This document shows positions 16,057-22,917 of a stretch of DNA of 43,398 bases, in pieces. Numbering within the stretch: position 1 is the stretch's first letter; the number at the start of each line of letters is the position of its first letter. The notes beneath the pieces were generated by a model. That model worked only from the letters and a program-made list of their open reading frames with translations, ran no database searches and was not told the origin of the DNA. Position numbers and translations under genes: made by a program. Origin of the DNA: an uncultured Clostridia bacterium (lineage in GTDB: Bacteria; Bacillota; Clostridia; Oscillospirales; Acutalibacteraceae); the NCBI GenBank assembly GCA_945863885.1, contig CAMAZY010000022.1, positions 1-43,398 of the forward strand. The letters are read 5' to 3'.

Positions 16057-16263
16057 ACTTATTACCTCTTCACTCTTCACTTTTTCCTCTTCCTGACTTC
16101 GGACGGGATTTTTGGGAAGTAAGAGGTAAGAGGGAATAGGGAAGAAGTGCGGGCACAGGGAACGCCCTGCTATCGGTCGGTTATTTGTCGCAGAGAAAGC
16201 TTAGATCTCTGATACGAGCATTCATAATCGGAAAAGCAAGCAAAAACGGATTGACACAATTTT

Positions 16264-16299
16264 ATAAAAAATCTGCACAGCGTCCGGACGCTGTGCAGA
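16264..16299 (-). terminator. Terminator of the 16317-17273 gene
   Basis: A perfect 28-bp palindrome (arms TCTGCACAGCGTCC, 16272-16299) followed leftward by TTTTTTATAAA. Confidence 0.92.
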
Positions 16300-16316
16300 A
16301 CCTTTTTATGCAAATC

Positions 16317-17273
16317 TTAATAGCTGAATTCCCATGTTTCGTCGTCGGAGCCTTCGAAAGAGGCGTCTCCGCTAAAAACGGTAATCTTTGCGGCGCCCTC
16401 GCCGGTCATAGGCATAAGGTAATGAATCTTGACGAGCTTTCCGTCCTTGTTGACGGTTGCCGTGATGACCGTGTTCGGATAATGCATGCTTGCGCTTGTA
16501 ATGGTTACGCCCGGAAGATCAAGGGAAGTAAGGTCGAGATATCCGTATGCGTTTGAATGATACTGCGGGACGGGGGAATCATATGCGGTGTCCTCGGGAT
16601 TGAGCTCAATCGTATAGACCATGTTTTCTCCCTCTTTCGCCGCCGTTGCATTCTTTACGCCGGTATCGGGAAGACTAAAGGCCTTGGTTTTCGGCGGAAT
16701 GACGTCATTTGGTGTGACCGTTACCCCGTCATCTGCTTCTTTGCCCTCAGCGTCGATACCGACAGCCTGCCCGCCGGTGAACTGATAGGTTATAGTCTCT
16801 TCTCCGGCAAACCGATTGATGATATTATTGATCATAGAGATCGCACGTTCAACGCTGCAATCGGTAACTTTGATGGAGACAATTTCCTTTTTGACTGCCT
16901 TCATATTCTGTTCCGCTTTTACGGCATTCAGAGCGGCGGCGACTTTTTCAACGATCTGCGTCTTGGAAAGTGTCGCAGGATCCGTATCGGCCGCCTTGGT
17001 TGTTTCGTCGGAAGCGCCCTTGGTTGTGTTGTTGCCGGTGGTGTTGTCCTGTGCTGGTGTCTGTTCGGAAACAGTCGTCTGCGCCGCCGATGTTGCAAGC
17101 TCTGCCACTGTTGTCGGGGCAGCTGTGGTTGTCGGCGTGTTGAGAACGGGAATTGCTGCAGTTGTTTCACTGATTATCTTTTTCTTTTCACGGTATCCGC
17201 CAATTTCGAATCCCATCAGGAAAAACCAGACGGCAAGAACAACGGCAATGACTGCCTTGACTTCTTTTTTCAT
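16317..17273 (-). CDS. Membrane-anchored extracellular protein of unknown function
   Basis: A 318-residue protein I do not recognise. An N-terminal transmembrane anchor (about 5-24) is followed by a Thr/Ala-rich spacer (35-105) of the kind that carries ectodomains through the wall, then a folded domain (about 105-318). The last 100 residues read as beta strands (VYTIELNPED, ITSASMHYPNTVITATVN, KITVFSG). No Cys lipobox and no sorting signal are present. The ATG has AAGGAG at 12 nt. The gene has its own promoter and a strong terminator, hence is monocistronic. Its architecture (anchor, Thr-rich stalk, beta domain) is shared by 40500-41651. Confidence 0.8.
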   Translation of the reverse strand: MKKEVKAVIAVVLAVWFFLMGFEIGGYREKKKIISETTAAIPVLNTPTTTAAPTTVAELATSAAQTTVSEQTPAQDNTTGNNTTKGASDETTKAADTDPATLSKTQIVEKVAAALNAVKAEQNMKAVKKEIVSIKVTDCSVERAISMINNIINRFAGEETITYQFTGGQAVGIDAEGKEADDGVTVTPNDVIPPKTKAFSLPDTGVKNATAAKEGENMVYTIELNPEDTAYDSPVPQYHSNAYGYLDLTSLDLPGVTITSASMHYPNTVITATVNKDGKLVKIHYLMPMTGEGAAKITVFSGDASFEGSDDETWEFSY

Positions 17274-17390
17274 GCTTTATAATCGCTCCTTGATTGCAAA
17301 AACAACGTTCATGCAAAATGATTTCAACCGAAAGACGTATCACCATGATTTAGAAGCCTACTGCAACAGTCTTTCATACGGTTATATTAT

Positions 17391-17419
17391 AACATACATA
17401 ATTTTACAGTTTTTGTCAA
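17391..17419 (-). promoter_or_regulatory. Promoter of the 16317-17273 gene
   Basis: Leftward TTGACA (17414-17419), 17 bp, TATGTT (17391-17396). A better -10 (TATAAT, 17386-17391) lies at 22-bp spacing. The leader is about 110 nt long. Confidence 0.65.
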
Positions 17420-17514
17420 TAAGAATCGGTTAATTTTCATAAATTTTTGACATTGTTCCGGATCACTTTCCTTTTGTGCGCCCGCCGGTTTTCTCTTTAC
17501 GCCCGGTTATGCCG

Positions 17515-17545
17515 TACTTGCTTTCCGAGCCTCAGAAAGCAAGTA
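17515..17545 (-). terminator. Hairpin after the ECF operon
   Basis: An 11-bp perfect stem TACTTGCTTTC / GAAAGCAAGTA just past the operon's last stop, without a U tract. It could be a processing or factor-dependent end. Confidence 0.45.
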
Positions 17546-17554
17546 AACTGTGCG

Positions 17555-18187
17555 TCAAAGCGTATGCTGTGATTGATTCAGAGATTCCTTATAAGAAGAA
17601 TCAAGCAGGCTGAAAATGTCGTATAAAGAATCCTTTGCGAAGCTTTCCTGACCGAAGGTGACGGCAATATAACCGCCGGCGTTGGTATTTCCGTTTTCGT
17701 CAATGAAATAATCCTCGGGAATGTAAAGGAAATAGCGTGCGTCTTTTTCGACCGGCTGATTGTCAAGCCGGATCAGGAGATTCGTTTTCTCGCTGTCTAC
17801 GACGATTCCCAATCCGGAAAGCCCGCCGAAAAGCGACGTGATTCTCGGGTCAAGCTCGGTTTTGCGCTTTGTTTCGCCGGCAAACCAGACCTTGACATTT
17901 TCTTTCGGTATTTCATACAGCACGGTGCGGTTATCCTGTTCATCCACCGAGCAAAGACTGATGTTTTCTTCGCAGTCGGCAAAGGCCGTAAACCGATTGC
18001 CGAGGCAAACGGCCGCCGCACCCTTGTCAAGCGTGTTGCAGTAAAAAGAAAAATAGGTTTTTTCGACGCACGGCCCGGTTTTCGGCTCCGGCTGTTTTTG
18101 ATAATCGGCATAAGCACCTGTTCCGGCGGTAATGAGAATCGCCGAAGCCAATACGGCTGTTATGGCAAAAAGAATTACTTTTTTCAT
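17555..18187 (-). CDS. Secreted protein of unknown function in the ECF operon
   Basis: A 210-residue product not recognised. An N-terminal signal or anchor (KKVILFAITAVLASAILITAGTG) precedes an extracellular part with two early cysteines (GPCVEKTYFSFYCN) and alternating beta-strand pattern. It is the last gene of the sigma operon, 15 bp after the 56-residue protein, with a strong AGGAGG at 7 nt. As an exported product controlled with an ECF sigma factor it could be an envelope-stress effector or a sensor partner; that is inference from position only. Confidence 0.8.
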   Translation of the reverse strand: MKKVILFAITAVLASAILITAGTGAYADYQKQPEPKTGPCVEKTYFSFYCNTLDKGAAAVCLGNRFTAFADCEENISLCSVDEQDNRTVLYEIPKENVKVWFAGETKRKTELDPRITSLFGGLSGLGIVVDSEKTNLLIRLDNQPVEKDARYFLYIPEDYFIDENGNTNAGGYIAVTFGQESFAKDSLYDIFSLLDSSYKESLNQSQHTL

Positions 18188-18202
18188 GTTCCTTCCTCCT
18201 GC

Positions 18203-18373
18203 TCACTGATTGAAAACCGAGTCCATTATCGCAGCGAATGCATCGCCTGCCTTGTCATAAAGCTTTGATGTGACTTCAGATGCATATTCGTCGCCCTTTG
18301 TGAATTTCAGAAAATAATAGAGAATTTGTATCCAGCCGAAAAGAAACATGGCCGGTATGGTTGTTGCTGCCAT
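18203..18373 (-). CDS. 56-residue small protein of the ECF operon
   Basis: Starts ATG 18371-18373 after AAAAGGAG at 8 nt and ends TGA 18203-18205. It lies 15 bp after the anti-sigma stop and 15 bp before the next ATG, so the spacing and ribosome sites are those of a real operon gene. It begins MAATTIPAMFLFGWIQILYY, a short hydrophobic helix, and continues as an amphipathic acidic/basic helix (FTKGDEYASEVTSKLYDKAG, then DAFAAIMDSVF). It could be a membrane-associated peptide modulating the sigma/anti-sigma pair. No family is recognised. Confidence 0.78.
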   Translation of the reverse strand: MAATTIPAMFLFGWIQILYYFLKFTKGDEYASEVTSKLYDKAGDAFAAIMDSVFNQ

Positions 18374-18388
18374 AAAAATCACTCCTTT

Positions 18389-19141
18389 TTAGTTCTGCAT
18401 ACCCATATTGAGGGCATACTTTTGATTTTCTGTATTCCCGTACTTTTTTGCAATTTCATAAATGGTGTCTCCGTTGGTGTCGGTTGTTCCGATCTCTATT
18501 CCTTTTTCGTTGAAGAGCCGTAGCGTGTCGCCGGAACAAAACGCCGCCGAAAAGAAATAGGCAATTTTATCGTTTAAACTTCCGAGACTTTCTTTGCTTT
18601 GGAGAAGCCTTACAACCTCGGCGGAATTGCCTAAAACCGCATTTTCCACAAGCGGGTCAAGCCCCGTCATACCGAACTTTTCTTTTACCGCTTTTGTGAT
18701 ATTGCTGATACTGCGATAGGAAAGCAGATTCCGGTATTTCATCGCATAATTCAAGACGTCTTCGTTGACAAAAACGCTGTTTTCGAGAAGAGAACCGATA
18801 AGCTTGTCGTCACCTTTTGAAATCGCCGTAATCAAAGGGTTCGTGTCGGAAACAGACGATGACGGGACGACGGTCGTGGGGGCAGCTGTCTTCGGCTTAT
18901 TACGGATTACGGAAAGCGTGATAACCGCCGAAAGGACAACAACAAACACAGCGGCCGCTGCGATTGCAATACGGATGACTTTGATCGAAGAAAAGCTCTT
19001 CTTTCTTTCAAGGCCGGCCTTACAGAAGGTTTTTTCCTTTATTGCTTCAAGCTGTTTCGGGTCGATTTTACCGTCGTATTTTTCAACAAGCACACTCATA
19101 TCTTCCGCATTTAATTCAGCGAACGGATTGATTTTAGCCAC
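18389..19141 (-). CDS. Probable anti-sigma factor with ankyrin-like ectodomain
   Basis: 250 residues from GTG 19139-19141. The gene overlaps the sigma gene's last 8 bp, the usual coupling of ECF sigma and anti-sigma genes. A cytoplasmic segment of about 50 residues is followed by one transmembrane helix (about 52-77), a Thr/Ser linker, then a helical repeat region starting NPLITAISKGDDKLIGSLLENS, with VENAVLGNSAEVVRLLQS and FSAAFCSGDTLRLFNEKGIEI spaced like ankyrin repeats. The ankyrin region would be the outward sensor. The start is set by GGGAGG 6 nt before this GTG; an earlier GTG lies inside the ribosome site. The anti-sigma role is inferred from position and topology. Confidence 0.8.
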   Translation of the reverse strand: MAKINPFAELNAEDMSVLVEKYDGKIDPKQLEAIKEKTFCKAGLERKKSFSSIKVIRIAIAAAAVFVVVLSAVITLSVIRNKPKTAAPTTVVPSSSVSDTNPLITAISKGDDKLIGSLLENSVFVNEDVLNYAMKYRNLLSYRSISNITKAVKEKFGMTGLDPLVENAVLGNSAEVVRLLQSKESLGSLNDKIAYFFSAAFCSGDTLRLFNEKGIEIGTTDTNGDTIYEIAKKYGNTENQKYALNMGMQN

Positions 19142-19685
19142 ACAGAACACCTCCCAGCAGTTCTTTCAGCTTCTTTTTTGCCCGTGAAGACCGCTTCATC
19201 ACCGCTTCGTGGGTCATTTTCAGGTCTTTTGCAATCTCCTTAGCGGTTTCACCGAAAAGATAACGCCGCACAACGATTGTCGAATCCGGTTCGCCTAACG
19301 CCTCGATTGCCTGTTTGACGATCCGGCTTCGTTCGTTCTTTTCGATGTCTTCGCTTACCGAAAACAAATTCTCATTTTCGTCAAGGCTTATAATATTACC
19401 GTTGCTTCGGGCTTTCAGCTTTCGCAAAACGGAAATGGCATGATGCTTTGCCGCAACGGCAAGATAGCCTTTGACGGTGCCTTTATTCAGGTCAAGGCTT
19501 TCGATGTTACGGTAAAACAGAATGAAAACATCGGAAGCACATTCCTGTGCATCCTCGTTCGTTCCGGCCGGAACAAGGGTGGCCGACACGATACGGAAAA
19601 CCAAAGCGGAATACAGTTCAATTGTCTTTTCCAACCCCTTGGACGGGCTTTCTTTTATTAACTCAATCAATTCTTCGTCCGTCAT
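19134..19685 (-). CDS. ECF-type RNA polymerase sigma factor
   Basis: A 183-residue sigma-70 family regulator. The sigma-2 region is about 15-90 (SDVFILFYRNIESLDLNKGTVKGYLAVAAKHHAISVLRK), the linker 90-115, and sigma-4 about 115-175, with the helix-turn-helix AKEIAKDLKMTHEAVMKRSSRAKKKL. It directs polymerase to extracytoplasmic-response promoters. The ATG has AGAGGTG at 6 nt. Its promoter at 19729-19756 is sigma-A-like, so basal expression appears housekeeping; I saw no obvious ECF-type autoregulatory promoter. It is followed by the overlapping anti-sigma gene. Confidence 0.93.
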   Translation of the reverse strand: MTDEELIELIKESPSKGLEKTIELYSALVFRIVSATLVPAGTNEDAQECASDVFILFYRNIESLDLNKGTVKGYLAVAAKHHAISVLRKLKARSNGNIISLDENENLFSVSEDIEKNERSRIVKQAIEALGEPDSTIVVRRYLFGETAKEIAKDLKMTHEAVMKRSSRAKKKLKELLGGVLCG

Positions 19686-19728
19686 CGGCTCACCTCTTTT
19701 CAGCGCTGCATATATGTATACGCATTCT

Positions 19729-19756
19729 ATTATAAAAATCGGACATTAACTGTAAA
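19729..19756 (-). promoter_or_regulatory. Promoter of the ECF operon
   Basis: Leftward TTTACA (19751-19756), 16 bp, TATAAT (19729-19734). Confidence 0.75.
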
Positions 19757-19836
19757 ATTTTTTCGGGGTACAAACCTCCGGCGTTGTCGGGTGAGGCTTT
19801 GCGGTCTCGGGAAAGCGGGATAAAACGGTCAGCTTC

Positions 19837-19933
19837 GGCGGCTCCCGGAATCAAAGCTTAAGGCTTTGATTTGCGCCGTCCGTGACGGCGCAGCGGGAAG
19901 CCCCGAAAAGGGGCTTCCCGCCCGGGAGCCGCC
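19837..19933. ncRNA. Perfect four-way-junction element (RNA or DNA structure)
   Basis: 97 nt that fold completely. The outer 12-bp stem GGCGGCTCCCGG (19837-19848) / CCGGGAGCCGCC (19922-19933) encloses three perfect hairpins: 9 bp (19849-19871, loop TTAAG), 8 bp (19873-19891, loop CGT) and 12 bp (19893-19921, loop GAAAA). There are only 0, 1, 1 and 0 nt between arms. No gene, promoter or T tract is evident next to it. It could be a structured RNA or a cruciform-forming DNA element; the class is not recognised. Confidence 0.6.
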
Positions 19934-20034
19934 TGTTCCCTTTGGAAGAAATTTCGAAGCGGGAAGAAGCCGCAAGCAGAGTTTCTGAAAGAGCAAACCT
20001 GCTTTTTAGATGTTTCTTCCCTTTGGTTTAAGCG

Positions 20035-20063
20035 AGCCGAAAGCGGATACCCGGCTTTCGGCT
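20035..20063. other. Palindrome in the 1.5-kb geneless stretch
   Basis: AGCCGAAAGC / GCTTTCGGCT with a 9-nt loop. Confidence 0.6.
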
Positions 20064-20085
20064 TTGCAGGATTAAATTTTAGTTT

Positions 20086-20160
20086 GGTCGCATGGCGACT
20101 CCAATGTCGGGTTTCACTGTGCTTGATTGAAAGCTGACAGTTCGAGCCGTAAGTTGAGCA
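20086..20160 (+). repeat. Intergenic repeat R2, copy 2
   Basis: Begins GGTCGCATGGCGACTCCAAT and ends CGAGCCGTAAGTTGAGCAG. It matches 222-297 (inverted) and 24910-24990. Confidence 0.65.
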
Positions 20161-20189
20161 GTAAATTTTAGTTTGTCGTGGTAAAATTC

Positions 20190-20392
20190 GGCTCCACCTT
20201 TGGGGGAGCTGTCAGCTTTGCTGACTGAGGGGATTACCCGCTAACCGTTAGTACTCGGTAAAATTCAGCTTAGCTTACTCCCTCCGACGGCTGACGCCGC
20301 CACCTCCCTCACGAGGGAGGCTATATTGCCTTTTTTGAGGTCGATGATAATCGGCTCCCTGGTGAGGGAGCTGTCACGAAGTGACTGAGGGG
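20190..20392. repeat. Three copies of the two-hairpin repeat R4
   Basis: Copies at 20190-20232 (+), about 20278-20321 (-) and 20353-20392 (+). Each has a CTCCCT..AGGGAG hairpin, then a GTCA..TGAC hairpin, then GAGGGG; loops differ while stems are kept. Further copies lie at 25086-25263. By general knowledge such sequences are common between genes in Clostridia genomes. Confidence 0.7.
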
Positions 20393-20483
20393 TTCCTCGC
20401 TACCCGTCAGTACCCGGCTATTTTTAAGTTAGCTGTCTAACAGGTTAGTCTGTACTTCTCTGCTTTAACCTGTTCTACTTTTT

Positions 20484-20613
20484 TACCTTGTGCTCATGCC
20501 GCACGGGCACTTACTTTCTTTCAATCACGAAAGAAAGTAAGCAAAGAAGCGCTCTTAAGTACGCAGTTTCTCAGCCGAGTTTTTTCTCGCCCTTAAGGGG
20601 CGAAGAAAAAACT
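20484..20613. repeat. Inverted partial copy of R1 plus adjacent hairpin
   Basis: 20484-20556 matches the right part of R1 (20907-21126) in inverse orientation, creating a long inverted repeat around about 440 bp. Next to it, 20578-20613 forms a hairpin with arms AGTTTTTTCT and AGAAAAAACT. I find no convincing gene between here and 20906. Confidence 0.65.
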
Positions 20614-20906
20614 GCGGGTCGAAACCGCTTTAGTCAGTCAGTGCTGTCGGCAGTGTCCAAACGGGTCAGGCACAGCGCTCAAAAGCAGGAAAACACTAAG
20701 TGTTAATCGCACCTTTGCTATAACAGACAGTCTGTTCTCTTTCGTGCCTGACGTGGTAACGGATAGCCTGAGCTATTCAATAAGCTTGCTTGTAGTCGGC
20801 AAGTGAAAAATATACTTGGTTCTGTTTTTTTAGTTTGTAAGACTTAAAGTTTCATGCAAAAATATTTAGACCTGCCAACCCGAAGTCAGCGAACAAAAAA
20901 GCAAAT

Positions 20907-21126
20907 CAATTTTAACAGCAAACACAAGAGAGAACAAACCACCCTCCACACAACAGTGCGACCACACTTAGTGTTGTCCTGCTACGAAAGAGCGCTTCTT
21001 TGCTTACTTTCTTTCGTAACTGAAAGAAAGTAAGTGCCCGTGCGGCATGAGCACAAGGTAAAGATACAGAAGAAGCTAATCCCAAAAAGTACAAACTAAC
21101 CATTAAACAGGTAAACTAAAATTTAC
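20907..21126. repeat. Long intergenic repeat R1, copy 2
   Basis: 220 bp, about 99% identical to 1-220 (two mismatches seen). Direct orientation, 20.9 kb apart, so recombination between the copies would delete or invert nothing essential to either copy but would remove the intervening genes. Confidence 0.85.
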
Positions 21127-21164
21127 CCGCATCTTCCCCTGAATCTGCCTGCCTTCCAATCAAT

Positions 21165-21245
21165 TGTAATCGACAGATTTCCGCTGCGAAAAGCCGCTTC
21201 TGCGGACAGTGGTTTTCCGCTGGCACAAAGTGCCCTGCGACCACA
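21165..21245 (+). repeat. Intergenic repeat R3, copy 1
   Basis: Core pattern: TAATCGACAGA, then a GCTTCTGCGG arm, a GTCGGCACA-like arm, and GCGACC at the end. Other copies: 25399-25480 (+), 28298-28386 (-), 42842-42924 (+). Here the tail after GCGACC is a tattatct-type simple sequence. Confidence 0.6.
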
Positions 21246-21266
21246 ACTATTCTCTATTATCTAAAT

Positions 21267-22880
21267 TCACGGTTCGACCGTTTTGCTCATGCGGTACTCA
21301 CAGTCATAATCACCGGACGATGTTCCGGCTTTGTTCGCAAGCAAAGCCCGCTTGAGTGCGTTTTTGCCGAAAGTGACTTCGTCCGCACCGTAATAGATGC
21401 CGTTCGCCCGGAGAAGATCCTTGTGCGCCTGAAGTCTTGAAAGGAAGTCCTTGTAATTTTTAACTTTTTCGTCCGTCCAGGCACATTCGGAAAGGGCGAG
21501 CGAGCGAAGCGACAGCTTGAAGAAAAGCTGCTCCTCGCTGTCGGTCCATTCGGTCCAGTTTTCACCCTCTAAGCCGAGTACGCTCCCGAGACACTCTTTC
21601 GGAACGTTGTTTTTCGTCGGGTCAAAGGTGTAGGCGTTTTTGACCGACGCATATGAATACTTCATATCGAAATAAAAAGCCTTGTGACAGCTCAGAACGA
21701 CCTTGCCGCCTTTTTTCAGATGTTCGGTGACATTTTTGTCCTTGCCGGGCGTCCAGTACTGAGCGACAACATCTCGGTCAATAAGCTTTGCGGCAAGCAC
21801 CTCGTTCCAGCCGACAAGCGTCTTTCCGATTGACTTGAGATGCTCGTTTATGCAGTTGGTAAAGTAGCCCTGAAGAGCGGTTTCGTCCTCGAGTCCCTCT
21901 TTTTTTATTTTCGCCTGACAGGAGGGGCACTTTTTCCATTCCTCTCTCGGTGCCTCGTCTCCGCCAACGTGGAAATATCGGAACGGGAAAAGCTCAGCGA
22001 CCTCGTCAAGCACACCGTAAACAAAGTCGTAAACCGAATCCTTGCCGAGACAAAGCGGTCTGTTCCAATTTTTGATGCCTTTTGATTCGGGAATGAGTCC
22101 GCCGAAGTAGCCCGGAACTTCACACGGGATCTCACGGCAGGCGAGCTGATTGTAGGCGGCAAGAGCGGCGGCACAGTGAGCCGGAAAATCGATTTCGGGG
22201 ATAATGTCAATACAGCGCTCTTTGGCATAAGCGACGATTTCTTTGATATCCTCGTGGGTATAGTAGCCTTCGACCGGCGCCGGGTCAACCTCGGAGCATT
22301 TCCAGCTTTTCAGCTGGGTGCCGACTCTCTTGCTTCCGATTTCGGTAAGAAGCGGATATTTTTTGATTTCGATCCGCCAGCCCTGATCGTCTGTCAGGTG
22401 CCAATGGAAAACATTCAGTTTGTACATCGCCATGAAGTCAAGAAGCTTTTTGACGGTTTCCTTTCCGAAGAAGTGACGGCTTTCGTCAAGCTGAAGCCCT
22501 CTCCAGCCGAATCGGGGTGAGTCATTTGTGATTTTTACGAAGGTTGAAGTGAGTACTTTTTTGCTCTCTATGTCGGATGCGAAAAGCTGACGAAGCGTTT
22601 GAAGTCCGTAAAAGGCGCCCGTGTAGCAGGAGGCAAAAACCCTTGCACCGCTTTTGTCGATAATAAGCGAATAGCTTTCTTTAGCCTCGTCGGGATCATA
22701 AAGAAAGCTGACGCAGGCGTTGTTTTTGTCTTCGTCGAAATGACAGTGCATGACTTCTTCGAGCATCTCGTTAATCGGTAAAAGCTCAGGACTGATAAAA
22801 CAGGTTGCCTTGCTTTTATCGAAAGAAAAATAGTCGTTGGCTTCAACGATTCTTTTCGGCATCGGGATAATGTTCACCAT
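21267..22880 (-). CDS. GH20 beta-N-acetylhexosaminidase, downstream paralogue
   Basis: Removes terminal GlcNAc or GalNAc residues by substrate-assisted catalysis. 537 residues from ATG 22878-22880 (GGAGG at 7 nt). The N-terminal GH20b-type domain is about 1-120 and the TIM barrel about 125-480, with LNVFHWHLTDDQGWRIEI (155-172), EIDFPAH and the catalytic Asp-Glu pair in HVGGDEAP (D308, E309). WKKCPSCQ follows, as in many Firmicute members. There is no signal peptide, so it acts in the cytoplasm on imported amino-sugar oligosaccharides. It lies 37 bp downstream of a second GH20 gene. The sequence differs enough from its neighbour to suggest distinct specificity. Confidence 0.93.
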   Translation of the reverse strand: MVNIIPMPKRIVEANDYFSFDKSKATCFISPELLPINEMLEEVMHCHFDEDKNNACVSFLYDPDEAKESYSLIIDKSGARVFASCYTGAFYGLQTLRQLFASDIESKKVLTSTFVKITNDSPRFGWRGLQLDESRHFFGKETVKKLLDFMAMYKLNVFHWHLTDDQGWRIEIKKYPLLTEIGSKRVGTQLKSWKCSEVDPAPVEGYYTHEDIKEIVAYAKERCIDIIPEIDFPAHCAAALAAYNQLACREIPCEVPGYFGGLIPESKGIKNWNRPLCLGKDSVYDFVYGVLDEVAELFPFRYFHVGGDEAPREEWKKCPSCQAKIKKEGLEDETALQGYFTNCINEHLKSIGKTLVGWNEVLAAKLIDRDVVAQYWTPGKDKNVTEHLKKGGKVVLSCHKAFYFDMKYSYASVKNAYTFDPTKNNVPKECLGSVLGLEGENWTEWTDSEEQLFFKLSLRSLALSECAWTDEKVKNYKDFLSRLQAHKDLLRANGIYYGADEVTFGKNALKRALLANKAGTSSGDYDCEYRMSKTVEP

Positions 22881-22917
22881 GATAGTACCTCCGTTTTTCC
22901 TTATATATCTCTTATAT

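Noticed and set aside
20488-20706. Rightward 72-codon frame in the geneless stretch
   Set aside because: It overlaps the inverted R1 copy and a strong hairpin, with no ribosome site.
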